From Terfezia claveryi (lineage: Eukaryota > Ascomycota > Pezizomycetes > Pezizales > Pezizaceae), in assembly GCA_015179025.1 (NCBI GenBank), contig WHUX01000036.1:310001-374000 (forward strand): 64,000 nucleotides of DNA, given 5' to 3'. Position 1 is the stretch's first letter. Every line of letters starts with the position of its first letter. The notes beneath the pieces were generated by a model that saw nothing but the letters and a program-made list of their open reading frames with translations, did not search any database and was not told where the DNA came from. Made by a program: the position numbers and the translations under genes. Below are positions 36,541-48,091 of the stretch, piece by piece.

Positions 36541-37441
36541 TAAATCAAGCTCTGTTAACTCATGGATCGTCTGCTTAGGAGCTCCATCACATATATAACT
36601 AAGCATATCGTGCACAGTACAACCAGACAGACGATGGATCTATCTCAACAACTGACCACGTCCACGGTCCAACTGCTCATGCCCCTTTGCTTGCTCTTGG
36701 TATCTGAGTGACCTGTCGGTAGTAGCTGCTGGAAATAGCTGCTAGTGCGTGTTTTATATAGATGGGCCTCGCCCATTTGTTGCAAATATGCACAGCGGGA
36801 TCTGGGACTTTCCGTTGTGGGCGTTGTTGTTCAAGTTGGCTGCTCGTTCGTTCAACTCTCTGGGCAGTTGCTATCATTCCCCTCCCCGCTAGGTCAGCTA
36901 GGTAATGTAGATTGGGGGGTTGCTCTGTACAGGCGCTTTTATTACCTTCCTCTCGAACTCGCATCTAATGCTCTTCAGGCTACATGAGATATATGAGAAT
37001 TATTGCACGAGACTTGAGAATCATGACATCTCATTACAGTCTATTCATGTCCATACAAGCTCACGCACTATCCGCCAAAGAGGGCCCATTCTCACAGGTG
37101 GCCACAAACTTTCACAAGCTAAGTTAGTAAGTTAGCTACAGACACAAGAGAATTGTAAAACTCCTCAGGCTCTCCCGAACAAAGTTAACTACTAGAAAAG
37201 TCCTTCAGGGCAATGATGCTGTTGCAGTTTAGTTGATCGTTTAAGTTGCCGACTGTATGTATGTATGTATGATACATACAGTACATTCTTCCAGGAGCAG
37301 GGAAAAAAAAAAAAAACAAAGTCCAATTCCCCATTAAACGAACATCGGGCGTCTTTTTTTTTACTTTGGGTATTTGGAAATTATGCTTCTTTTTCCCTTT
37401 CCAAATTTCTAAGTGAGCTCTGGACTCCGCCTTTTTCCTTG

Positions 37442-37535
37442 TATCTTTTTTTTTTTTTTTTTAAAGAAAAAGAAAAATACTCATTACTCCTATTCAGTCC
37501 CAGTAAGGGGACCGACCATGAGGAGCCAACCCGGA
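37442..37535 (-). repeat. Dispersed repeat with poly-A tail, copy 2
   Basis: The minus strand reads TCCGGGTTGGCTCCTCATGG, then GGTCCCCTTACTGGGACTGA, AGTAATGAGTATTT and finally a run of about 20 A. Core and order match the copy at 18376-18455. A retroposon 3' end with a poly-A tail is the simplest explanation. Confidence 0.5.
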
Positions 37536-38625
37536 AAACCCCGGGTGGATTCAGAGCAGGGCAAGTTAATCTGCCAGGCCCGGCGCGCGGAAAGCAAAGA
37601 ACAAATGGCAGATGACCCTTAGAGGCCCCTGACCTTTTTCTCTGTAACAAGCCTCTTATTTCGCAATTTTGTCAGCAATTACCCCCTATGAGAACTATGT
37701 AGGCTGTAGATACTTGATTGAGCAGAATCCCCCGGTAGGGTCGGTCACCCTGGCCCGGCGCGGTCGGGAGCGCGACGAAGGTTCGTCACTGGTTGGAATT
37801 TAATCAGGGTAACTGCTTTTCAGGAAGCAGGTAAGTAGTTCTTCTCTAGCCGGACTATTCTTCTCTGGTACTTAGGGGCGTAGTCTAACCTGCCCAAACA
37901 GACATGGCTGCCCGTTGAGCCTAAGTCTAGTTCGGTTGACTCCTGCTATGTACGTCGACTTACCTGTATTCTGATCATCGAATTCTCCACAAGGCTGCCT
38001 ACTGTAGGGCGAGCAGGACCCTCATCTAATGAACTTGCTTTTGAGGTTCAACTATTGATTTCTACTATGTAGTACTACATAACGATAACCTTCGTAGAAC
38101 TCCTGCCATCGTGATGCTCCTCCTGTTCCTGCGTAACTGACCCAATCTGTAGTCTGGCCAGCTCAATACCTGTGCTGTACCTCTGGCCCGGGTCTTATCG
38201 CCCATTCCACATTGCCTGCTCAGTGCTAATTTTTGTCCAGCCTCTGTCGTCATCCGCCCGTCCCTCCTACTGCGCCCTTGTACTAATTCACTAACGGTAA
38301 AGCCTCAATGAAAACAGAATGAAAGTAGCAGAATTCTCGCTGAAAGAAGTAGCATGAATCGCAGGACAAAGGAGAGAACTACACAAAATAAGACACAACG
38401 CAAATCATCATCAATTTTTGGCGCACACGGCCAGAGCAGTGACAGGAACACAGCGATGAGAATAAAAGAAGACAGTGTAGAGATGCATTAACTATATATC
38501 GAAGAGAATAAACAGTCCCTGAACAGTAATACTACAAAAAACACCAACATCCCGCAGAAAACCAACTCAGATATTAACCAAAACAATTAAGAATAGCAAG
38601 TACAGAAAGCTGGTCTAAGGGGTTA

Positions 38626-41600
38626 CTACCAGCCCTTAACCGGCCGTTTCTTTTTCTTCTTTGCTGCATCAGCCGCGAGTAGCTGAGCCGCAGTTCTAGT
38701 TGCTGGAGGCGCTTCGCCTGCCTCTAACATGGCAGCATCGCGAATACCAATGAGTAACATATTACCATATCCACTGCCGAATCCGCCATTAAGGTTGTTT
38801 TCGAAAAGACTGCGCATATTTCGAAATGCCGCTGCTTTACTGACAATGGGTCTATCAGGTGCCACTGTTGCAGGGGTGGACACTGCTTCTTCCGAAAATA
38901 TGGATGAAGGGCCGGAGGACCCGGAAGAATCTGCCACTGCTTCAGCCGCTGGTCTGTCGGCTACTGCGCCGATTGCGGCCGATGGCTCGCGGGTGGATGG
39001 GGTACTATTAGATGAACTGGCATATGAGCTCGCCCCTAGATGCTGGTAAGCGTTCATCAACATTGTCTGCTCAAATTCCTTCTTTCTGGCCTCAATCAGT
39101 TGCTCAAACTCGAGGCTCTCCTGATAAAACGCGTGAGCCCTTCTCTTTTCCTCATGAATCGAGTATCCTCTCCTTATAAGTTTTTCCTTGGCCGCTGCAG
39201 TATCAGTCTCATGAACAGCCTTCTCCCGATGCAACCTTTCATACTGTTCCCACTTCAGATCCCTTTCAGGCGGTAGGTAGCCGTTCGGACCTAAACCATT
39301 CAGTTTGGCCTCCTGGTCAAGAAAATCAGCTTCGTGAAGTAGCAACGCCAGCTTCTTGTCAAACTCTGCAGTCTTCCGCGCGGCCTCCTCTGTCAACTGT
39401 CGAAGTTCGGCGCGGATTTTCTCTCTCTCATGATCAAGCCGCCGGATGCACCTCAGGTGAGGGTCATGCTGTTCCTTCACAGTCCATTTTATTCCTTCTA
39501 CCCTAGAATCACCGAAGTGCTTCATTTGCTCCATGATACTGCTGATGTGGGATTCTCCGCTGTCTTTGCCCTTGGAAGATTTCGCTCTAGCGTTTGGTCT
39601 TGGTGGTCTAGGGGAGTCGAGTGCTTGAACAGGTGGTAGAGGTACTGTGAAGGTAAATGTTGTGTCGGGGGGGGCAATTGGCGCTATGTGTCGCATTGGA
39701 CGTTGAGGGGTGACAGCAGCAGGGATAACACGGTTTTCTTTGATTCTGTCAAGTTCGCGTAGAATAGTTGGAGGTGCCGCTAATTTAACGATGAGACTAT
39801 TTCGTCGGCTGAGATTGTCAACGGCCTCACCAACAGCATCTGTCATCTCCACATCCCTTGTGGGGTCCTCACCCGAGTCAAGGCCAGAACTGTTGCTTTG
39901 CCCACCATCAATAGCAAGGCCATGGTCCATGTCATTATCCATATCATGGTCCTCGTCCCCATCTTCAGCCACAATTCTATCATCTTGTTCAATTTCGGTG
40001 CTGACCCTCTTGTGGTTCTCCACTAATTCAAGGATTGACTCGGTGCTCAAGACGATTTTACCCTCAAGAGGCTGTTGACCACCTTCAACCCAGGCTTCGA
40101 ACATAATCTTTGAATGTGAGAAAGTCATGACAGTGATCTCGTGTAGGAGTTTCCGCAGTCGCTGGTCCAAGCTTAGTGTAGGGCGATCAGATAGAAAATA
40201 CTCGTCAATCCTACCCCTAAGAAGTACTCCAGCGGTGATTCGATAGAATTGTTGGCTGATAATATATTGACTGGCCTCTTCGTACAGCATGAAAATTGTA
40301 TTTTCCAGCCTATAGACCATACATTCCAATTCTTCTATAGATAATTTTAGATAAGAGTATCTGTAGTAGAAGGGGATGGGGCTTACCACGGGGTATCAAT
40401 AATGGGTCAATACATTTGCTGAAGAAGTCATGATTGACATAGGTACGGTCGAGAGGCTGAAGCCGCGCTAAGGTCAGGACAATGAATCAGTATGGTAAAT
40501 CAACAAAGACTCTTGGAAGCGAGAAAATCACCTTGCTCTCTAAATATTCGCGCATATTTATCCTCCAGGTCCATGTATTCTCGCACAACACGCCCGCGAG
40601 CCCCGGGCATATTACGCTCTAATTCCACTGGGTTAACTGCAGAGTGGCTTTGCATAGGGGAAGTATCCACAGCCTCGCATGAGGGGGCTTTGCCAGATAT
40701 GTTGGGGGACTCAACCTCCTTCTCCCCATTCTCCCCATTCTCCACTTGTCTGACATCGGTGCCTTCATCAAACGAAGGATGCGCCTCCTGTTTAGCAACG
40801 GAAGACATTCCTTGGTCAACGGGAGATAGTTGCAATGAAGGTGAGACCACTCTTGCTTCCTTCTCCGCAGAAACCGCAATGCCCTCCGTGACAGAATCTT
40901 GCATAATTATATCCCCAGAGTAGTCATTCAGAGACTCCAGACTTTTTTCAGCCTCATTTTCAGTTTCTTTGTTCACAGATATTGTGGGCCCCTGGCTTGA
41001 TACGGAGGTGGATATTGATGGTATAGGACTTGGAATACTTTGGACGGGTACATTGTCTGCATTCTCCGTGCTCAACTGATTCGCGGCCTCCTGTTGGGGC
41101 TGTTCTTCTATAGAAGGGGCTTCTGTGACAGGAGAGGGCCCTTCCGGCGCATTGCCAGTGGCATTTCTGGCAAGAACTCCAAAATCAATTTCGTGCGATT
41201 TGAGCACAGGCTTCGGCAAGATCTTGGCAGCAGATATAATACCGTTCCGTGATTGTGGCCTCTCGGAGTTAAGGATAGAGGCAGAACCAAGGGTTTTGGC
41301 TGCCTCCGAGATAGACAACCTTTCCTTAATACCCCTGACCCTCTGAGTAAAACTTGAGGGTCGTGGTGTCGAAAATATGCTCCTTCGCACCTCTCCCGTC
41401 GGTATTATAGCGGCCTCCCCGGCAGCTTCGACCAGCGCAACGGGTGTGGAGGGTTGCGGTGTGGCATTTTGCGTGGCCGCAGCCGGAGAAGGATCTTGCC
41501 TGGCCGCAGCCGGAGAAGGATCTTGCCGGACCGCAGCCGGAGAAGGATCTTGCGGGGCTGCAGCCGGAGAAGGCTCTTCCGGGGTCGCGGCCGGAGAAGG

Positions 41601-42464
41601 CTCTTGCGGGGCCGCGGCCGGAGATGGCTCTTGCGGGGCCGCAGCTGGAGAACAATCTCGAGGGGCCGTAGCTGGAGAAGGATCATCATCGGAGTCATCA
41701 ATGGTGATGATCTCCGTGGCAGGAATACTGGGGCATCTAAAATTAAGAGTACTTTGCACAGTCCTTTGCTTTTTTTTCATGTGCCGTAACCGACTGTTGC
41801 TTTCTTTGAGCGTGGTTCGCACTTTACTGGGGCTTGACAATGTGCTTGTCGGATAGGGCGGGTCCAAATCCACAATTGTGGGGCCGGAGCTCGAACGTGA
41901 TAGTATGGGCTTTGTTGCTATAGCAGCAGATGCAGAGTTGGTATCAGCAGATGCAAAGTTGGTAACCGTTGTCACAACATCGCGAGACTGCACTGCTGCT
42001 AGACTAGAGTTCGAGTTGACGTTAGATTGTTTGTCCACAGTAGAGCTCTGCGATTTATTCAATCCAGAGGTATTGCCAACAGCTTTCCCTGGCCGTGTAC
42101 CAACCAAGTCGGAACGCACTATGTCGTCTTCGCTTTGGTAAAATGGAGGACGCTTCCGTTTTTTTGCGCCCTGAGCACTTTTGGTGGTACTCAATGATGC
42201 AGCTGACATGTGCTTTCCTCTCGAGGTACTGGCAGAGTCCGAGGAGTGATCTTCACTTGGACGTCGCAGCGCCTTCCCCGAAAATAACGGAGAGTCGTTG
42301 CCGATGCTAGCGCTTTTTCGTGCAGTGGAGGCGGTCTTTTGGGTGACACCTCTCTGAAGAAGAACGCCCGACATTGGTATTCCATTTGAGCCTGGTGTTT
42401 TGTGATAAGTCTTCAGTGGTGGGTTTGAAGAAGCATTGCGTGCATTGATTAAGTTGCTGGACAT
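38626..42464 (-). CDS. Large disordered/coiled-coil protein with 9-residue repeats
   Basis: Exons 42464-40532, 40467-40387 and 40334-38626 give 1240 residues; introns of 64 and 52 bp (GTGATT...TTAG, GTAAGC...ATAG) keep phase. Residues 1-640 are Ser/Pro/Thr-rich and disordered. They include EIITIDDSDDD, which fits a SUMO-interacting motif, and eight copies of a PSPAAAPQE-like unit (41681-41466). The middle (YVNHDFFSKCIDPLLIPREE onward) looks helical and folded. Residues 900-1110 are rich in heptad-like charged/Leu patterns (REKIRAELRQLTEEAARK), suggesting coiled coils, and the C-terminus ends KKKKKRPVKGW. I recognise no named family. The SUMO-interacting-type motif, KKRKRPP cluster and coiled coil suggest a nuclear or chromatin scaffold; this is inference. 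Confidence 0.75.
41466..41681 (-). repeat. Eight-unit 27-bp coding repeat
   Basis: This in-frame tandem repeat encodes PSPAAAPQE-like 9-residue units inside the 1240-residue protein (first PSPATAPRD, last PSPAAATQN). Unit divergence is low in the middle and higher at the ends. Length variation between strains is likely and would not shift the frame. Confidence 0.95.
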
Positions 42465-43040
42465 GCTCGAGAGTTAGGTGCGTGGGGGCCGATGAGGCCT
42501 AAATGACATTCACCACGTGCGAAGAACTGGTACACGAAGCATATGGGCATCTGTAAGTTTGCGGAGCAATGTGGCTAAGGAGCGAAAAGAGTGGCATTTG
42601 TACTTACTCCGCCTGGGTCAAGGGGCCAGGAGATTTGTCTGAGGGCGACAAGTCGCTCCTCGCTGCAAGCTCGAACGAACGACGATACTGCGGATGGTGG
42701 GCCGGTCGACTAGACTACCGATGGCAACCTGCTCTTTAAGGATCGTATCGCCCGAAAGAAGCGTCCAAAGTGAAAAAAAAAAAGATCTGGCTGTGGAGGG
42801 ATGACTGCTCCGCAGGTGGAAATAAAAATTGTATCGAGATCGGGCGTGGCTGTTGACGCAAAGAAGCCCAAACCGAGAGGGAGTTGTTTGTGTTCTGTGG
42901 ATGGACGGACGGAGGTAAGGAAAACCCCAGGCGGGTGAAGAGCTGAATAATTTTTTTTTTTTTTTTTTTTTTTTTCTTTTAGGGGGGGGGTTATGCGGAA
43001 GAGACCCACTGAACTAAGACTATGAATGAGCAAAGGTATT

Positions 43041-43076
43041 GCACACGCGGCACACGCGGCACACCCGGCACACCCA
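43041..43076. repeat. Four-copy 9-bp tandem repeat
   Basis: Four units of GCACACGCG/GCACACCCG sit end to end in a GC-rich stretch. Non-coding as far as I can tell. Confidence 0.85.
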
Positions 43077-46000
43077 GGCTAGGCGCACCCCCGGGAGGCA
43101 CGCGGTTCAGCTTCGAACTGAGGAAGCCAGACCTTGGGCGTATATTCCAACGTGTCCACAAAGGCCGAGAAGGGCGGAGAAACGAACCTCTTGGGTCTGC
43201 TGAGAAAAGCTCTCAACGCTGGCCACGGGGCAATAACTCCGGCCAAGGCCTGCACTCCAGCTTACAGCCCGAACCAACAAAGAGTGCGTAGTAGGGACCG
43301 TCCGCTGGGCAGTTCAGCCTGTATCCTGTATCCACCTCGAGCCTGGCACCGAACGATGAAGGGCGGGCAAGCTGGCGCTGGGCGGTTGCAATGGGACAGG
43401 AGTTATGGCCGAAGGCAGGCACAAGGGCACGTTTGAGAAGTGATATGACTGACTGACTATGCCTGGTTCCCCGCAGCAACGGGGGGATCCGCTTCGCAGT
43501 GATGTACGTGAAGGTGAGGTGTGTTGCTTGCGTTACGATTGTGGAGGGGGGAAAGAGTCGGAAAATATGCAGCGGATTCGGTTCCACGGGCAAGGATCTG
43601 TTTGCTGACCAAGGGAGGGGGTGACGCGAATTACTAAGTTTTCACCAGCTATGATCATACTTGGTCCGATATATAAAATTTTATCCTTGGACAGTTTGGT
43701 AAGTGTCACGTATACCTACATACCCTCACCTATAGATGTGCCAGTCTTACTACTACCGCATGAACCCCATTTCTAGACTGCCCGGAGAATCTCTTTGTCT
43801 TTATCCTACAAAGCGTTGGAAATGACCTTTGCCGGCCGTCGAGCCAGCACCGGGGACTAGGTACCTGAGGGGTTGTACTCTACTGCAGCTGACAATACCT
43901 CAGCGGCCAATTTATAGTCCGAAAACTTAAAGTTTAGAATGTTAGGGTTATGCCCAAGCGCTCCATAGCTTCTGATTCTTGAAGATACTACCCCCCACTA
44001 CCCTCCCTCGCCCCCCACCCCCCAACCCCATTTCCGAAGTACAGTTATGAACCAACCGCATGATCCCCTAAACAGGTGATTTGAGATCAACGATGTAGTC
44101 TGTGGAGTCTAAGGTATATGTGTCCATATACCCCTTTCCCCCGGTCCCGGGCATGCCCAGGTTGATGTGACGGCCCGGTGACAATATTGATAAAAATTAT
44201 CGAGTCAAAAGGTATAGTAATTGATATTTATCATCAATTACACAATAACCTGCTCAGAACTGGCTGTTTCAAGAACCCCCTAACCCGAGCAGGTTTGTAT
44301 CATTAGCTATGATAGCTGTCGAGCGCGCGTGTGAATGGACTCTATCAGGTGCTGTACCACGACCTGAGGTCTCAGTATATGTATCGAGAGCCCGAAGATG
44401 AATGTAGATATTTGCTCTAGCTCAGTACTGATGCGTTATGAGCACTGGTATTTGGAAATACTGGCAATTATTTGTTCAAACTCCGCGCATGGGGCATAAA
44501 ATTCTCATCTGCCCAATGTGTTCCAGTTCCGAAATCGACATATACTTTAAATTTGTACTATATCCCCAAGTCGTACCTTGGGAGGGCTGGTGGACAGGCT
44601 CCTCTGTTGGCAGTAGGTAGCTTTTGTAGACGCAGCAACTGCTCACTGCTGTGCAGCGGCTACCAAAGGCCACTCTAGACCCTGGTCGGACAAGAAAAGT
44701 ATGACAATGCGTCCCTGCTCGAAACTGTAAGCCGGTGAAGCCCAATGACAATACATAAAATTAATGTTGATCGTGTGTGCAACAAACCTTCCAATAGCTT
44801 GAAATTGTTCGGTAGATCATACATGGTAATGCCTTGCGACGTTCATTGAGCTGCCTGGTTTTTCTTGTCTCTCCTCGAGCCTCGAGTAGTCAAGCTGACA
44901 CCGGTTGCAGCCTCCAAACTTGAGCACCGGGTCCGGCCCGGAGTTCTCAAGAGTAGGCGTGTTTGAACTAACCTCATAAGCTCAAAACGAGGACTGATAT
45001 CGACTCTATCATGAGGAAGGGAGGTTCCTTGCCACATTCCCACCAAGATATAGGAGTTCGAGCCAGGAGGGGTGGGGAACTTAAGCTGCAGAGATTGTGA
45101 CGTGAAGACTTGTAGTCTGTTTGAAACAATATGGTGTAGTTTTAGTGTGAAATGGGGGCAACTTCTGCTGGCACTCTAGAGTTATATCTGCTTTACGCCA
45201 AGCCCAATTGCTTCTTACATAATCAAATATCATTACCTGATTGTTCTTATCTATAGGTGCTTTCTCCTTACTTTCAGTCATACTGACCTTCGATGATTCC
45301 CACTCTCCACTCACTCCAAGACCCCATCGACCCTGGGAGATACTCAATGCAGCCTCTTTGCAGCTGCAACCTTCCCCGGACCCTAGGTCACAGCTTCGAA
45401 TTTGTCACTAGCACGATTCCATATCCAGGTACATAGCGCTTACGACCACCAACCGCCGGATACCCCAAAACTTCAATCACGACGGGCTGAATAAACACCT
45501 GTCTAACCCTCATAATTATTCCGGCCCCCTAGAAAGTCTGCTGGTGAACACCTAACCTTTCGAACGTTCTAAGGGACAGTTTATGGCTGAGTGCCTTTCC
45601 TTAACCTACGATACTGCGGTAATCTGCGACCTGCTGATGAAGGGGAACGTCACATAGTCGGAAACAACGGGCAATCATAGGGAGCAAGTATGCTCTCAAA
45701 GACACCATTTCCCAAGGACTCTTACCGTTGGGAGACAATCCCACAACAGGATCACGCTGATGTAGCTTCGAGTACTGGGATAGGTCAGAGCGGCATCTAG
45801 CAGTCGCAGCAAATATACCCTCCCTAGTCAGGTCGTGGTCTTGGTCCCCTGCTGGTGCTTTACTCCATCATTCAGTACAGTAGCCAGATGTAACTCGAGC
45901 TTTCCCCTCTATGACCTATGGTTTCTCCTAACACTTAGTATTGGTAGTTGCGAGTATGTATCGCTTCTTGCTTTTTTCCCGGGGCTGAATTCTACCTGTA

Positions 46001-47133
46001 GCTGAACCTCTCCTCTGTAGAATACAATAATTGGGCAAGCGAACGCCGCCAAGTCCTCTGTGTATACAACTACATGTACATACATGTAGCCACTGGCAAT
46101 GCGGGTACGCCTGAAATCTCTCAGATTCTATGCGTCCTTGCCTAAGTAGCTTCTGAACCAGTACCTGTATTTATACTATCTAGCATATCACAAGAGCACG
46201 CATTCCCGGCTGGAAGCCCAGCTGGATTATCCAACTTCAGAGCCGTGCTAGCTCCTAATTACCTGTTGATTCCCCTCCTTATGCCTACCCAGTTTTGAAT
46301 GCCTATCGTAAAAATCCATATATCTCCCTGCATCACTCTGCATCCTCCCAGATCTCCTCCTACTGTCTTCCTCTTCCGTCTCGCACTGTAGCAGACGTGC
46401 TATGTTCTGTGTAGCACCGCAGGCGCACCCCCAACCATCCAATTTCCCTATTTCGTGTAGCCAGTGCTGAAATGGCCCTTTCGTCCGTATGATGTAGGTC
46501 AGTCCCTTCAACGCCTCCCTTGCCTAAGTACGTATCAAATGTAATAGTGAGTCCCCGTACACCATACGATCTCCGTATTTCTGCACTACCGATGTAGGTA
46601 AGGCCACGGTGCCTTATGAAGGCCTGGTGGTAATCAATTGGCATCGGTCCAAAGCACGAGGCACTCGAAGTCACGAGATGGAGTGATTCTTAAAAAATTG
46701 GACAGTGCCAAAATTACCCTCAACTTAGCCAATCTCAATGCTCTGCAAACTCAGATATAGGGAGGGCAAGGGTCCAGTATTTAGGTGCCGCATAATTATA
46801 TGTATCTATAGACACCATATTGCAATCGCGCTCCGAACCCTGCTTACCGAACACCCTGAGCAAGTAATGTAGGATTCCAAGAGGACCAGGTATGTGCTCA
46901 TGGAAAGGTGATACTTCTGATTGTGGAGATTACATGAGAACTTATAGATATTCAGAGTCCACGTCAGTTTGCAAATAGATGCCTTACGTACACCTGTCAG
47001 CTCTGCTTGCAGGCGTGAGGAACGTAGTCGAGACGTCTGGCGTGCATGGGGCACTGCAAATACATAATCCAAATGTACTTGGCCCACAATGGGCTTGAGT
47101 TTTAGTTCACGCACTGTAGATCTGACTATTGGT

Positions 47134-47224
47134 AATAAGAGGCCTCGTCAATTTTTTTAGCAGCATTACTACTTGTGGACTTATCCCACCGTGGGGATTA
47201 TATTTTTTGACCAGGCCTCTTATT
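47134..47224. mobile_element. 91-bp foldback element
   Basis: The left arm AATAAGAGGCCTCGTCAATT pairs with the right arm, whose reverse complement is AATAAGAGGCCTGGTCAAAA. The loop holds a smaller hairpin (ATCCCACCGTGGGGAT). A similar CCTCTTATT word occurs at about 37650, so this may be a small dispersed inverted-repeat family. Confidence 0.45.
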
Positions 47225-48091
47225 CTCGGTAGTATTAGAGAGTCATTTGGGTTGTGCTCAGTGCCTATGGTGCGGCCGTTATCAACCTGAGTAGGCTTAT
47301 GTGCATTGGCTATTGATCGGATTTCTGCTCAAATTTCCCTCCCACCAGCTTTTTGCACCCGGTCAATTGTCACCCACGAGATTCATGGGCCCATGATCCA
47401 TAATTATAGGCTTGTTAAACTTGCCGGCAGTATTCTGCAGCTCAAGAAGCTGGGATAGAGTCCTGAGCAAAACCCCACAGGCAGATTCTGCCCACCCTCC
47501 ATATATATATATATATGAGGTTATATAGTACTCATAATCATTTGCTATATCTACGCAAAAAGCTGGAAGTTGTGGTTCCCTTCATATCATTGGTGAAAGG
47601 CAACAGTGCCCGGTGAAGACATGCATACCTTAATCAGACTGACCTGAGGCTTCGTCAAACCAAATTGAGTGAATGACCTGACGTTGCGGATTTATATATT
47701 ATGATCAACGATCATCCAGATCCATTCACATTGTTTTAGTACTATATTTTCCATAATACGGGGCACCTACTGAGCAATATATTTTCGGATCCAGAAGGCC
47801 AGCAGCCGTTCAGTGAACCTTCTTCTACGTATTCTAAAGCTCGAGGGGGTTCCCTCTGCAAGAATAAATTCCGGAGGAGCTGCACCGGAGAATGTTTTTT
47901 GTCAACAACTTCTTGCTTGGCAAACTTGCTAGCGGCAACTCCTGGAAAAAAAAAAAAATTGCCGGCAACAATGCGCTCCCGATCATGGCCTTCCCGCCCA
48001 CTCGTACTCGCAAGAGGCCTCCCTACACAAGTTGAGCAGCCACTGGCCACTCCATTCCTTCCAGTGTCACCCTCACTTCGTTGCAGGGACA

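Larger units (their letters stand above)
35925..38625. other. Repeat-bearing spacer
   Basis: No convincing gene. The region contains the 46-bp minisatellite, a short GTAT repeat (about 37254-37271) and the second copy of the A-tailed dispersed repeat. It ends in the 3' flank of the coiled-coil protein gene. Confidence 0.55.
42465..48091. other. 5.6-kb spacer without supported genes
   Basis: The left end is the promoter side of the coiled-coil gene, with a run of 25 T at 42951-42975 and the 9-bp repeat annotated separately. The stretch 43100-43450 is GC-richer than its surroundings and open in several frames at once, without a domain. Frames near 46248-46674 have no recognisable domain. A foldback lies at 47134-47224. 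The right end is the 5' flank of the HAD gene. Confidence 0.5.

Noticed and set aside
43022..43436. Open frames in several phases in a GC-richer stretch
   Set aside because: They start in a 9-bp tandem repeat and a GC bias explains the lack of stops. No recognisable protein.
46248..46674. Two overlapping frames of about 90-105 codons on the minus strand
   Set aside because: Different frames with no splice link, no domain and no supporting context.
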